Source of the DNA: Thalassomonas haliotis
GTDB taxonomy: Bacteria > Pseudomonadota > Gammaproteobacteria > Enterobacterales > Alteromonadaceae
Length of the DNA stretch: 64,000 nucleotides
Reading direction: 5' to 3'
Assembly: GCF_028657945.1 (NCBI RefSeq)
Contig: NZ_CP059693.1
Coordinates: 992,001-1,056,000 of the forward strand
Below, one piece after another: positions 36,452 to 46,293 of the stretch. Every line of letters begins with the position of its first letter. The stretch's first letter is position 1. The position numbers and the translations under genes are program-made. The notes below the pieces were generated by a model. That model was not told the origin of the DNA and made no database searches. It saw only the letters and a program-made list of their open reading frames with translations.

Positions 36452-37671
36452 TGGGGCTTAATGTGGTATTAAAAACAACAGCCTTTAATAAAAAACTGTT
36501 GGCGGCATTACTGCTGTCAACGGGCCTGATGGCATGTTCTTCCACCGATGAAGAAGATGAAAGTGAAAAAGTTGCCGAACTTGTTGAAATTCAGGAACAG
36601 TTCGAGCCGGAAGTGCTTTGGGATAGCAGCGTCGGCAGTGGCGTAGAAGATTACTTTTCCCGCATCAAACCGGTTTCTGCCTATGGTAAAATATTCAGTG
36701 CCAGCCGTGAAGGCGAAGTGGTAGCGCTGGACAGTGCAAGCGGTGACCAGGCCTGGGAAATTGATCTGCGTGACGTCGCCCAGGACCGCGGCTTTTTTGA
36801 AAGCAGCCGTTCGGCGCTGCTTGCCGGCGGACCTGCCGCAGGCATGAATAAAGTTTTTATCGGCAGTGAAAACGGCGAAGTTTTCGCCCTTGATGCCGAA
36901 ACCGGAGAGCTTGCCTGGCAAGGGGATATTAAAGGCGAAGTTATCGTCGCGCCGGCCTTTGACAGCAACACTTTAGTGGTGAACAGTGCTTCGGGTGTCA
37001 TGAAGGCCTTTAATGCCACCACAGGTGAAGACCTTTGGCAGATTGAGCAGGAAGTACCGCCGCTGAGCCTGCGTGGCATCAGCGCACCTGCGGTAGCCTC
37101 AGGCGGGGTTGTGGTCGGCTCTGCCAGCGGCGAAGTCGGGGTTTTCCTGCTTGAACAAGGCCAGCAAGGTTGGGTGGCTGAAATCGGCGAGTCCAGCGGT
37201 TCTACCGAACTGGAACGCGTGGTGGATGTCGATTCAACGCCGTTGATCTTCGGCGATAAAATTTATTCGGTTTCCTCTAACGGTAACCTGGCGGCGATTG
37301 ACCTGCGCAGCGGCCGTATTTTATGGAAAAGGCAGTATTCTTCTTATCGCCAGCTGGCGATCAGCGGCAATACCTTGTTCCTGACCAATATCCGCGGCCA
37401 TGTTTATGCCATCGACCGCATCAACGGCCTGGAGCGCTGGAGTAACCTTAGCCTGAATAACCGCGGGGTTACCGGCCCTGCCACCGTCGGCAATTATGTC
37501 GTGGTCGGGGATTTTGAAGGTTACCTGCACTGGTTGGATCAGGATACCGGGGAAATTGTCGCCCGTCACCATGTTGACGGCAGCGGCATTCATGCCACGC
37601 CAACCGTTGTCGAAGACATTTTGTTTAGCCAGGCTCGCGACGGTGAGCTGCAGGCAATAAAAACCCCTTAG
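36451..37671 (+). CDS. bamB: Outer-membrane assembly lipoprotein BamB
   Basis: 406 residues. A lipoprotein signal ends in GLMAC (Cys29). The rest is an eight-bladed PQQ-type propeller, with repeats such as ALDAETGELAWQGDI and AFNATTGEDLWQIEQ. BamB supports BamA in inserting beta-barrel proteins. An acidic Glu/Asp linker follows the lipid anchor. Translationally coupled to yfgM; a hairpin follows. Confidence 0.96.
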   Translation: MGLNVVLKTTAFNKKLLAALLLSTGLMACSSTDEEDESEKVAELVEIQEQFEPEVLWDSSVGSGVEDYFSRIKPVSAYGKIFSASREGEVVALDSASGDQAWEIDLRDVAQDRGFFESSRSALLAGGPAAGMNKVFIGSENGEVFALDAETGELAWQGDIKGEVIVAPAFDSNTLVVNSASGVMKAFNATTGEDLWQIEQEVPPLSLRGISAPAVASGGVVVGSASGEVGVFLLEQGQQGWVAEIGESSGSTELERVVDVDSTPLIFGDKIYSVSSNGNLAAIDLRSGRILWKRQYSSYRQLAISGNTLFLTNIRGHVYAIDRINGLERWSNLSLNNRGVTGPATVGNYVVVGDFEGYLHWLDQDTGEIVARHHVDGSGIHATPTVVEDILFSQARDGELQAIKTP

Positions 37672-37694
37672 GGCGTTTTGAACTAAAATTATAG

Positions 37695-37730
37695 ACGGCT
37701 CCGGAGTATTTGGCTCCGGGGCCGTTATTC
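37695..37730 (+). terminator. Hairpin between bamB and der
   Basis: ACGGCTCCGGAG (37695-37706) pairs with CTCCGGGGCCGT (37714-37725) with one G-U pair. The following T tract is weak (TATTCGTTATT). Confidence 0.6.
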
Positions 37731-37783
37731 GTTATTAACGTAAAGTTTTTAACCTACTGTTTATTAGAAATATTGAGGTGATC

Positions 37784-39232
37784 ATGCTTCCTGTAGTAGC
37801 TCTTGTTGGGCGTCCCAATGTTGGCAAGTCAACGTTATTTAACCGGCTGACCCGCAGCCGGGATGCGTTAGTGGCCGATTACCCCGGCTTAACCCGTGAT
37901 CGCCAGTACGGCCAGGCGGAAGTGGAAGAACATCCCTTTATTGTTATCGATACCGGCGGTATCCACGGCGATGAAGAAGGCATTGATGCCCTGATGGCGG
38001 AGCAATCTCTGATGGCGATTGAAGAAGCCGATGCCGTGCTGTTTTTAGTGGATGCCCGCGCCGGATTAACCTCTGCCGATGAAGGCATTGCCTCCTATTT
38101 ACGCAAGCAAAATAAAACCGTATTCCTGGTGGCCAATAAAGTTGACGGTATCGACGCCGACTCGGCGGTAGCGGAGTTTTATTCGCTGTCGTTAGGGGAA
38201 ACCGTGCACCAAATTGCCGCTGCCCATGGCCGCGGTGTCACTCAGCTGCTTACCCTGGCCCTGACCCCGCATATCGAAGCCCTGGGGCAGGAGAAAGCCG
38301 AAGAAGAGCAAGTTGAGGTTGCAGAAGGTGAAGAGGCAGATCTTGAAGGGCAACCGGATGAAAATGACGGGATTAAGCTGGCCATTATCGGTAAACCCAA
38401 TGTCGGTAAGTCAACACTGACCAACCGCATCTTAGGTGAAGATCGGGTGGTGGTTTATGATATGCCGGGCACGACCCGGGACAGTGTTTATATCCCGATG
38501 GAGCGTAACGGCCGGGATTACACCCTGATCGATACCGCGGGTATTCGCCGCCGTAAAAACGTCACCGATGTCGTTGAGAAATATTCAGTGATCAAAACCT
38601 TACGGGCGATAGAAGATGCCAATGTCTGTTTATTGGTGGTAGACGCCCGGGAAGGGTTGAGCGATCAGGACTTAAGCCTGCTGGGCTTTATCCTTGAAGC
38701 CGGGCGTTCGCTGGTACTGGCGGTAAACAAATGGGACGGCCTGGATGAAAGCGTCAAAGACCGCATTAAGTCGGAATTAGACCGCCGTCTTGGTTTTATC
38801 GACTTTGCCCGCATCCATTTTATTTCCGCCCTGCACGGTACCGGTGTCGGTCACTTGTTTGAGTCGGTTGAAGAAGCCTTTGTTTCTGCCACCAAGCGGA
38901 TTTCCACGTCTATGGTTACCAAGATCCTGGATATGGCGGTTTTTGATCATCAGCCGCCGATGCATAACGGCCGCCGTATCAAGCTCAAATACGCCCACGC
39001 CGGTGGTTATAACCCGCCGATTATCGTTATCCACGGGAACCAGGCGAAAAAGCTGCCGCCGTCCTATAAACGCTACCTGATGAATTATTATCGCAAGTCA
39101 TTGAAGATCATGGGCACGCCGATCAAAATAGAGTTCAGGGAAACCTCGAACCCCTTTGCCGGTAAGAAAAAACTGACCTATACCGAGCAGAAGAAAATGG
39201 CCCGGGCGACTCAGGGTTATAAAAAGGATTAG
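37784..39232 (+). CDS. der: Ribosome-assembly GTPase Der
   Basis: 482 residues with two tandem GTPase domains and a C-terminal KH-like domain. Each GTPase domain has its P-loop ([11 protein letters not shown] near residue 8; [11 protein letters not shown] near 210), DTGG/DTAG switch, and NKVD/NKWD specificity motif. An acidic linker (residues about 165-195) joins them. Der is needed for 50S subunit maturation. I chose the ATG at 37784 behind TTGAGG; a GTG two codons earlier is also in frame. Confidence 0.96.
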   Translation: MLPVVALVGRPNVGKSTLFNRLTRSRDALVADYPGLTRDRQYGQAEVEEHPFIVIDTGGIHGDEEGIDALMAEQSLMAIEEADAVLFLVDARAGLTSADEGIASYLRKQNKTVFLVANKVDGIDADSAVAEFYSLSLGETVHQIAAAHGRGVTQLLTLALTPHIEALGQEKAEEEQVEVAEGEEADLEGQPDENDGIKLAIIGKPNVGKSTLTNRILGEDRVVVYDMPGTTRDSVYIPMERNGRDYTLIDTAGIRRRKNVTDVVEKYSVIKTLRAIEDANVCLLVVDAREGLSDQDLSLLGFILEAGRSLVLAVNKWDGLDESVKDRIKSELDRRLGFIDFARIHFISALHGTGVGHLFESVEEAFVSATKRISTSMVTKILDMAVFDHQPPMHNGRRIKLKYAHAGGYNPPIIVIHGNQAKKLPPSYKRYLMNYYRKSLKIMGTPIKIEFRETSNPFAGKKKLTYTEQKKMARATQGYKKD

Positions 39233-39298
39233 TATCAAGATGGGTTAAGGCGGTTTCTATGGAAATTGACTTTAATCCCTTGTTTACTTGTCTGAAAA

Positions 39299-39331
39299 TG
39301 CCCGCCTGGTCAATTAACGCGAAGGCGGGCA
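39299..39331 (+). terminator. Possible der terminator
   Basis: TGCCCGCC pairs exactly with GGCGGGCA around a 17-base loop, 67 bases after the der stop. No good T tract. Confidence 0.4.
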
Positions 39332-39434
39332 AATAAGGTTGCTTTTAAGCACTAATTTTACTACTGTAAAAAATTATTCAGCGTAAGTGCTTTCGCGAAG
39401 CCTTTTGTTATTTTCACCGTCTGTAAAGGAAGTT

Positions 39435-40121
39435 ATGGTTAATAAGCCCACCCAGGTTGATATGGTAAGCCGGTTGAACCGTAATCTGGGCTTACTGCAG
39501 GCCGGGGCTGTGGTTACCATAGATGTCACTACCCCCGCCGGTCAAAAAAGCAAATTCAGAACCTGCTTTATCGGTTACCTGCCCAAGCAGTATGTGTTAA
39601 TCCAGATCCCCGACGCCAATAAACTGGGCAATTTCGGTAAGTACATCTACCAGGGCGCTAAGGTTACGGTGCGCGGTTTACTCGAAGGCCGCGAAGGGGC
39701 TGTGGTAGCTTTTGTCAGTGAAATACGCCAGACCCTGCAAATTCCTTCACGCTTGATGGTGCTTGATTTTCCCAAGCAGGTCACCTTACAGAAATTACGC
39801 ACTACTATCCGTATTGACACCGAAATTATTGCCAAGGTCAAAGTAAAGCAGGAATACTGGACCGGTATAATCACCGATTTATCCATCAGCGGTTGCCAGC
39901 TGCAAATCGTCAATGGCGAAGAGTTGATGCTGCTCAATGAAGATGAACTTGAAATTACCATAGAAGATGAGCAGGCCGGTGCGAATGTTAAACTTGAGGC
40001 CAAGGTGTGCAACAGCAAACAGCTGAGTAACGGCATTTCCTTTGGGGTTGAGTTCAGTGACAGCAGCCGGGATTCGGTCACCAACCTGCTCCACGATACC
40101 CTGGATCCTAAAGAAGAATAA
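39435..40121 (+). CDS. YcgR-like PilZ domain c-di-GMP receptor
   Basis: 228 residues. The N-terminal half resembles the YcgR_N/PilZN domain, and the C-terminal half is a PilZ domain. Both c-di-GMP contact motifs are present: RTTIR (RxxxR) and DLSISG (DxSxxG), so binding is likely. Such proteins translate c-di-GMP levels into motility or surface behaviour. I chose the ATG at 39435 because AAAGGA lies directly upstream; a longer in-frame start at 39387 has no ribosome site. Fits with three other c-di-GMP genes in this window. Confidence 0.85.
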   Translation: MVNKPTQVDMVSRLNRNLGLLQAGAVVTIDVTTPAGQKSKFRTCFIGYLPKQYVLIQIPDANKLGNFGKYIYQGAKVTVRGLLEGREGAVVAFVSEIRQTLQIPSRLMVLDFPKQVTLQKLRTTIRIDTEIIAKVKVKQEYWTGIITDLSISGCQLQIVNGEELMLLNEDELEITIEDEQAGANVKLEAKVCNSKQLSNGISFGVEFSDSSRDSVTNLLHDTLDPKEE

Positions 40122-40348
40122 ATTTTATAGCCTCTTCCCTGCGGGAGATTCCGCTTTATATCTTTACCTTGTTATTACTGTCTTCCGGTAGGGAGCAATT
40201 GATAATTATACAATAACTTTTCCTTATTTTACGCCTGCCTGTTATTTAACCGTTATACTGAAAATGCAGCGGAAAATCCTGCACTCAATCAATTGCATTA
40301 ACAGCATTTTGTTAACAGTAACTAACTTAGGTATCGAAAGAGATCAAG

Positions 40349-40555
40349 ATGAATAAAGGAACAGTGAAGTGGTTTAATACCGAAAAAGGCTTTGGTTTTA
40401 TTACCCCTGAGGGTGGCGGCAAAGATATTTTTGTCCATCACTCACAAATACAAAGTGGCGGTGGTTATGCCAGTCTGGATGACGGACAGGAAGTGAAGTA
40501 TGAAGTTGGCGAAGGGTTAAAAGGCCCTTGCGCCAATAATGTGATGCCTGCTTGA
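40349..40555 (+). CDS. Cold-shock domain protein (CspA family)
   Basis: 68 residues forming a single OB-fold cold-shock domain, with RNA-binding motifs KGFGFI (RNP1) and IFVHH (RNP2). Binds single-stranded nucleic acids as an RNA chaperone. The preceding 227 bases contain a possible TATACT -10 at 40254-40259, which would give an approximately 85-base leader, shorter than that of E. coli cspA. Which csp paralogue it is cannot be decided. Confidence 0.93.
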   Translation: MNKGTVKWFNTEKGFGFITPEGGGKDIFVHHSQIQSGGGYASLDDGQEVKYEVGEGLKGPCANNVMPA

Positions 40556-40591
40556 GTTGTTAAGTTCTGAGCTCAGCCAAGCAGAGTACCG

Positions 40592-40626
40592 GGTTACGGA
40601 TCATCAGGTGTCGGCAGTCCGTAACC
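40592..40626. terminator. Hairpin between convergent csp gene and xseA
   Basis: GGTTACGGA pairs exactly with TCCGTAACC around a 17-base loop. No T run on either side; position suggests a shared terminator. Confidence 0.5.
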
Positions 40627-40651
40627 TCACTTAAATATTGAGATAAAGCTT

Positions 40652-41986
40652 TTACTCTTTATGGGTTAAAACCCGGGCCTTGATTTGCCCTTTTGATAGC
40701 TGGACAGCGATTTCATCGCCGCCCTTGACTTGCTGGCTGTCCCTGAGAATATTCCCCTTTTCATCCCGCACTATGCTGTAACCCCGCGCCAGGGTCGCCA
40801 GCGGACTGACGATATGCAGCTGTTCAATGATGGAAGCAAACTGCTCGCCTTTTTGCCGGTAAATACGCTTGATGGCATAGCTCAGGCGCTGTTCGTTTTG
40901 CTCCCTGGCCTGTGACATATCGGCGATGCGTTTTTGCGGCGATAAATGCAATAAGCGGGCATTAAGCTGCTGCGGGGCCAATGAAAAACCTTGCTGTGCC
41001 CGCAAGATCGCCTGTTTAAGGCGTAGCGCCAGCTCATCTGATTTTTGCTGCTGGCTTTGCAGCTGCTGCTGCGGATGTACCTGGTTTAACCTGTGGTGCA
41101 GATTGAAGCTGACTTTTTGCCGATCGCTCAGTTCCCGCCGGGCGGCAATGGTTAACCTGTGCTTCAAGGCGTCGAGTTTGTCCAGCAACTCGCTTTTATC
41201 CTGGGAGACCAGCTCGGCGGCGGCGGAAGGAGTCGGGGCGCGAAAGTCGGCAACGTAATCGGATAAGGTGGTATCGATTTCATGGCCTACGGCGCTGATG
41301 GTGGGGATTTTACTCTGAAAGACAGCCCTGACCACGGCTTCCTCGTTAAAACTCCATAAATCTTCCAGCGAGCCGCCGCCCCGGCCGACAATCAGTACAT
41401 CACATTCATTTCTGCTATTGGCCTGGCTGATGGCATGGCAGATATCGTTAACCGCGTATTCTCCCTGCACCAGGGCCGGATAAATCACGGCGCCGATGGC
41501 CGGGTTGCGGCGTTTAAGCACAGTTAAGATATCTTTGACCGCCGCTCCCGTCGGGGAGGTGACAATACCTACGGTTTTTATGTTATCCGGCAATAGCTGT
41601 TTCGTTTGCTGGGCAAATAAGCCTTCGGCATTTAAGCGGTTTTTTAACTGTTCAAATTGCTGACGTAATAAGCCATCGCCGGCGTCTTCCATTTGTTCGA
41701 GTATCAGCTGGAAGTCACCCCTGGGTTCATATAACGAAACCCTGGCTTTAACCAGTACCTGCTGGCCGTTTTTCGGCTGCAGCCGCACCCGCTGGTTATT
41801 GCCTTTGAACATGGCACAGCGCACCTGGGATCTGGCGTCTTTAAGGGACAAATACCAATGCCCTGAGCCGGCAGCAACAAAATTGGAGATTTCCCCCGTT
41901 AACCATACGGTATTAAGTTCGCTCTCCAGGATAAAGCGGACTTTTTTGGTGAGTTCGCTTACCTGTAGGATATTCTGCCTGCTCAT
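40652..41986 (-). CDS. xseA: Exodeoxyribonuclease VII large subunit
   Basis: 444 residues (E. coli XseA 456). It has an N-terminal OB-fold (VWLTGEISNFVAAGSGHWYLSLKD), the catalytic domain with GIVTSPTGAAVKDIL and VGRGGGSLEDLWSFN, and a long coiled-coil C-terminus rich in Gln/Leu. Together with XseB it degrades single-stranded DNA. xseA lies near der in E. coli too, but guaB is not beside it here. Confidence 0.96.
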   Translation of the reverse strand: MSRQNILQVSELTKKVRFILESELNTVWLTGEISNFVAAGSGHWYLSLKDARSQVRCAMFKGNNQRVRLQPKNGQQVLVKARVSLYEPRGDFQLILEQMEDAGDGLLRQQFEQLKNRLNAEGLFAQQTKQLLPDNIKTVGIVTSPTGAAVKDILTVLKRRNPAIGAVIYPALVQGEYAVNDICHAISQANSRNECDVLIVGRGGGSLEDLWSFNEEAVVRAVFQSKIPTISAVGHEIDTTLSDYVADFRAPTPSAAAELVSQDKSELLDKLDALKHRLTIAARRELSDRQKVSFNLHHRLNQVHPQQQLQSQQQKSDELALRLKQAILRAQQGFSLAPQQLNARLLHLSPQKRIADMSQAREQNEQRLSYAIKRIYRQKGEQFASIIEQLHIVSPLATLARGYSIVRDEKGNILRDSQQVKGGDEIAVQLSKGQIKARVLTHKE

Positions 41987-42350
41987 AGATTCAAGTGCTT
42001 TTATGTGTTTCCATTATTGTGCCGGGAGTATATCAAAGGAAGTAATGATGTACAGAATTAGCCGGTTTTGCGCCAGTAAAAAAGCCGGAGTCAAACCGGA
42101 AAAACGGTATTTTTTGCCGGGGAAGCTTGTACCGGCGGATATTGTCCCGTCAAGAGGTCGGCCAGTGCCAGCCCCTGTTTTTACTTGCCTTTTAAAGAAT
42201 CAGTCAGGATATTTTAAAAAAGCATCAGGGTTTTTTTAACATTCCGTAGGCTTTTATCAGACTGCCTTAATATAGTGGTGGCGACCAAGAGAAAATAATA
42301 AATACAAAAAAATAAAGACAACAGGCGATGGAACGCTCAGGGAGATAGAT
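41987..42350. other. Intergenic region xseA / TonB receptor
   Basis: 364 bases between divergent genes. An open frame at 42048-42239 has no good ribosome site or homologous pattern. I see no convincing promoter, repeat or RNA here beyond the GGGAG ribosome site of the receptor gene. Confidence 0.5.
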
Positions 42351-44966
42351 ATGCCATTGAGATCACATATGGGGTTTGCGGATCCGAAACAGAAAAAGCA
42401 CCTGGTTGCCCGGGCCGTCATCGCGGCTTTAACGCTGGCAACATTACCGGCAAATACGGCACTGGCCCAGGACGGGGAAAGTGAAAAAGATCTGGAAGTG
42501 ATCACGGTAACCGCGCAAAAGCGGGTGCAAAATATTTTAAAAGTGCCGGTTACCGTAGGCACTATCAGTGAAGACTTATTGGAAGAAACCGGCGCTATCA
42601 ACCTGGACGAAGTCGACAAATTTATTCCCGGTTTTGACTTTGACGATAAAAGCATGACCCAGGCGGGGGTTACCATGCGCGGCATTGAAAGTATCAATAT
42701 CAGTGTCGGCGGCGATCCTTCCACCGCTACCTTTTATGATGATGTCTATATGCCCAGGGCGGCGCAAAACGTGATGTTTTCCGATATGGCGCGCATCGAA
42801 GTTTTAAAGGGGCCACAGGGCACCTTGTTTGGCCGCAACGCCGCCATGGGGGTAGTGAACATGGTGCCGAAATCGCCGTTTGCCGACTTTGACAGTTTTG
42901 TCAAAACCACGGTCGGTACGGATAACCTGCGCCGTTTCGAAGGCATGGTTAATATTCCCTTAAGTGAAAACGTCTATATGCGCGCCAATGCCTTAAGCAA
43001 TTCCCAGGACGGTTTTATCGATAACATTGCCCGCCCCGACTGGAACCAGGGCAGTAAAGTCTGGGATCTGGGGGCGCGCAACCATGATGCCGCCCGTGTC
43101 GCTTTTTTATGGCAAATCTCCGAAGTTACCGACTTCCAGCTGTCTTATGACTGGGATGATCTCAAACAGGCGCCGCCTATGGCGGTAGGCACCAGCGAAC
43201 ATGCCTATAATAGCGGTGAAACGCCTTTTGCCTCCAAGGCGGAAAATGACATCAGGGACGGGGTAGAGTCGCGGGACATGTACGGCATTACCGCCAAATT
43301 CAACCACGAATTTAATGATCAGCTGTCGATGAAATATGTGCTCAGTTACCGCGACTGGGAAACCGAGAACCGGGAGGACGAAGACGGCACCGCAGATATC
43401 ACCCGCTACTTTGATACCTCCAATGAAGAAGACTCGGATATCCTTTATACCGAGCTGCAGTTTAATTATATCGACGATAACATCAATGCCGTGGCAGGTT
43501 TCTCTTATTCGAAAGAAAAAGTTAACCAAACCACAGAGCTTAACATGACCGGCGATACCGCGGCACGCCTGGTGACCGGCAATTTAAATGATTTTATCCG
43601 CCAGGGATTTGCCGAGCAGATCGCCGGTGAAATCGGCGGCAATAGCGATGCCCATGCCGAAGCGGCGTTTGGTCCCGGGGTAACCTTTGACGGGGCGGTA
43701 AATGCCTTCTACCGTGCCAGCGACTTCCCCATGGATCATATGTGGCAGGCGGATGAATGGGCCAATGCCTTAAATGCCCTGGGTTATGCCGATGCCATTA
43801 TGGCGGGGGCGGGCATGCCGGGACAGGCACTGACCGCAGATGTGGTTACCGCAACCGGCGATCTGACCTATGATATTGTTGGCCAGCAACTGGGCATTGC
43901 GGAAATCTTCGGCCCCAGCTATTCCGGCACCTTCTGGCAGGAAAACATCCACAATAGCGGTGACTTTACCAACTGGGGCATTTTCGCCGATGTCGACTAC
44001 AGCGTAACCGACAACTGGAATGTGATTGCCGGGCTGAGGTACTCCAAAGACAAGAAAGACTTTAGCTGGCTGATCCCGCAAAACTCCTATGCCGCAGATT
44101 CACTGCGCCCGGGAGTGAATAACCTGATCTTTATGCCGGTGGATATGTCTGCAGAAGACGAGTGGGACAAGATCACCGGCCGTTTGGTGACCAGTTACCA
44201 GCTTAGCGATGATCATATGGTGTTTGCTTCCTATTCTACCGGTTACAAATCCGGGGGTTTTGACTCCCTGACCCCGAACGAAATCTCTTTTGAACCGGAA
44301 GATACCACCAACTATGAACTTGGTTACAAAGGCATTTTATTCAATGCCCTGGTGGCCAATGTCAGCGTTTATTACCTGGAACTGGATAATCTGCAAAATA
44401 CCGTAGACTCGAAACAGCCGGGCAGCCCGCAGGCAGTGCCGACCATTATCAATGAAGACAGGGAAATTACCGGCCTGGAACTGGATGTCCGCTGGAGTGT
44501 CAGCGACAGCCTGATTTTGGGGTTAATGTCCGAAATTCGCAGCACGGAAAATATCACCCCGGAGTTTTATAACGGCGAAGGTGAATTGATCGCGGCGCAA
44601 AAACGCTCCCATGACGCCAGCGCCAACTATACCCTGACCCTGGACTGGATGCCGGACTTTGGTGTCGGCACTACCAACTTGCATGTTGATTATATTTACC
44701 TGGAAAATATCAATGATCAGCAGGTGGGCCTGGAAGATTATAAAAAGGCGGTTTCCGAGTACTTTAAAGATACCAAGAACTTAAATGCCCGCTTATCCTG
44801 GAGCAATGAAAATGATAATTTTGAATTGGGCCTGTGGGGGAAAAACCTGCTGGATGAGCAGGTTATTACCGAAATCGGCGGCCTGACCGCGGATGTGATC
44901 GGTACCCCCCATGGTCGCATCAACCGGGGCTTTGAAGCAGGTATTGATATGAAATACACTTTTTAG
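42351..44966 (+). CDS. TonB-dependent outer-membrane receptor
   Basis: 871 residues. An unusually long signal peptide (basic start, hydrophobic core at about 22-38, cleavage near ALAQ) is followed by a TonB box (LEVITVTAQKR), a plug domain (VPVTVGTISEDLLEETGA...VTMRGI...VEVLKGPQGTLFGRN-type motif) and a 22-strand barrel ending in a terminal aromatic (KYTF). Similar receptors import siderophores, glycans or other large ligands; the substrate is unknown. The AraC-type gene downstream may regulate it. Confidence 0.93.
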   Translation: MPLRSHMGFADPKQKKHLVARAVIAALTLATLPANTALAQDGESEKDLEVITVTAQKRVQNILKVPVTVGTISEDLLEETGAINLDEVDKFIPGFDFDDKSMTQAGVTMRGIESINISVGGDPSTATFYDDVYMPRAAQNVMFSDMARIEVLKGPQGTLFGRNAAMGVVNMVPKSPFADFDSFVKTTVGTDNLRRFEGMVNIPLSENVYMRANALSNSQDGFIDNIARPDWNQGSKVWDLGARNHDAARVAFLWQISEVTDFQLSYDWDDLKQAPPMAVGTSEHAYNSGETPFASKAENDIRDGVESRDMYGITAKFNHEFNDQLSMKYVLSYRDWETENREDEDGTADITRYFDTSNEEDSDILYTELQFNYIDDNINAVAGFSYSKEKVNQTTELNMTGDTAARLVTGNLNDFIRQGFAEQIAGEIGGNSDAHAEAAFGPGVTFDGAVNAFYRASDFPMDHMWQADEWANALNALGYADAIMAGAGMPGQALTADVVTATGDLTYDIVGQQLGIAEIFGPSYSGTFWQENIHNSGDFTNWGIFADVDYSVTDNWNVIAGLRYSKDKKDFSWLIPQNSYAADSLRPGVNNLIFMPVDMSAEDEWDKITGRLVTSYQLSDDHMVFASYSTGYKSGGFDSLTPNEISFEPEDTTNYELGYKGILFNALVANVSVYYLELDNLQNTVDSKQPGSPQAVPTIINEDREITGLELDVRWSVSDSLILGLMSEIRSTENITPEFYNGEGELIAAQKRSHDASANYTLTLDWMPDFGVGTTNLHVDYIYLENINDQQVGLEDYKKAVSEYFKDTKNLNARLSWSNENDNFELGLWGKNLLDEQVITEIGGLTADVIGTPHGRINRGFEAGIDMKYTF

Positions 44967-45016
44967 CCCGGGGAGCGTCAGTAGCTGCTATGGCTGATGT
45001 ATCTTACCTGGCGTTA

Positions 45017-45046
45017 ACGGTCGACATTTTGTCGGCCGTTTTTTTA
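45017..45046 (+). terminator. TonB receptor terminator
   Basis: ACGGTCGAC pairs with GTCGGCCGT (one T-G pair) around a 5-base loop, then seven Ts. Confidence 0.9.
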
Positions 45047-45231
45047 AGTTTCCTTTCTTGAAATTAGTGTTTAGTATGTTGGAGGAAAAATATTCACCGA
45101 AAGCGCCCCGGCGGGAGAAGGCGGATATTTTTAATCTGGAAGTGCCTGCCTGTTAAGTCTTGTTTTTCTTGAACAAGTTTGAAAATGCAGCCGTGATTTA
45201 TAATAAAAACTAATCAGCAGAATGGAATTAA

Positions 45232-46293
45232 ATGACTGTTTTTGGAATATTTTTTGCCAGTATCGCCTTTGCACAACTTATGATGGGCAGCTTGTTACTG
45301 ACGCCCTTGTGGAAAACCAATCAGTCTATCCGCCTTTATATGCTGCTGATGGTGTGCTGCTGCTGTTATCTCACTAAAGTCATTTTTGCCCCGGTCGCCT
45401 TTGGCTCTTTTTTCTGGTGGCTGGAACTTATCGGCGGTAATGCCTTGCCCGGGGTATTCTGGCTGGTGAGTTTGAGTGTTTTTGGTGATCATGTCATTTT
45501 AAAACGGGGCCAATATGCTTTTGCTTCCCTGACCTTGTTGATCCCTTTTGTCACGACGACCTCGCAAATGCTGTTTTCCTATGATATCAACAACTTTGCT
45601 ATGCTTGCCGCGACCATTAAATATGGCGCTACCTTGCTGGAGCTGCTGTTTATCAGTCATGCCCTGGTGATAGCCGTCAGCCACTGGCGCGGCGATTTGG
45701 TACAGGAGCGCCGTTATATCCGCGGAGGGGTGATCAGCGTTTCCGCCCTGTATATTATCCTGGTGATCATCAACGATGAACTTTTTAAGTTCCAGTGGCC
45801 GGGGATAGAGCTGGTTAAAAGCGGCGTGATGGCGCTGCTGGTCACGGCGATTAATTTCTTTTTATTTACCCTTAAAGGCTCTAGTTTGTTTGAAACCGTC
45901 AAGCAGACGCAGCCTGAGACCTGTCCCCCCGATGCCACGGCGCGGGAGTTACCCCGTATTATCGACGCCATGGAGCAGGATAAGCTTTACCGTCAGGAAG
46001 GCATGACCATTGCCGGGCTGGCCAAAGCGCTTTCCATTCATGAATACAAGTTGAGAAATTTGATCAACGGTGAAATGAATTACCGTAACTTTAATGATTT
46101 TCTCAATCACTACCGCATCCGGGAAGTCACCGAAAAGCTGGCGCAGCCGGCCTTTAGCCAGACGCCGGTCTTAACCCTGGCGTTAGAAAGCGGCTTTCGC
46201 AGTTTAAGCTCTTTTAATAAGGCTTTTAAAAATACCCATCAGCTGACCCCGACCGAATACCGAAAAAAAGTTCTGGCATCCCCCCCGGTTTAA
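45232..46293 (+). CDS. Membrane-anchored AraC-family regulator
   Basis: 353 residues. The N-terminal 220 contain about seven transmembrane helices, so the sensor is embedded in the inner membrane. The C-terminal 100 form an AraC-type double helix-turn-helix: TIAGLAKALSIHEYKLRNLIN and VLTLALESGFRSLSSFNKAFK, ending in LTPTEYRKK. The usual family tail is GxTPSEYR. The gene's 3' end (from 46206) is repeated five times downstream as copies encoding a variant tail. It may control the upstream TonB receptor or the downstream cytochrome genes. Confidence 0.9.
   Translation: MTVFGIFFASIAFAQLMMGSLLLTPLWKTNQSIRLYMLLMVCCCCYLTKVIFAPVAFGSFFWWLELIGGNALPGVFWLVSLSVFGDHVILKRGQYAFASLTLLIPFVTTTSQMLFSYDINNFAMLAATIKYGATLLELLFISHALVIAVSHWRGDLVQERRYIRGGVISVSALYIILVIINDELFKFQWPGIELVKSGVMALLVTAINFFLFTLKGSSLFETVKQTQPETCPPDATARELPRIIDAMEQDKLYRQEGMTIAGLAKALSIHEYKLRNLINGEMNYRNFNDFLNHYRIREVTEKLAQPAFSQTPVLTLALESGFRSLSSFNKAFKNTHQLTPTEYRKKVLASPPV

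Noticed and set aside
41799-42239. 146-residue frame overlapping the xseA start
   Set aside because: Antisense to xseA over much of its length and with no ribosome site or family pattern.
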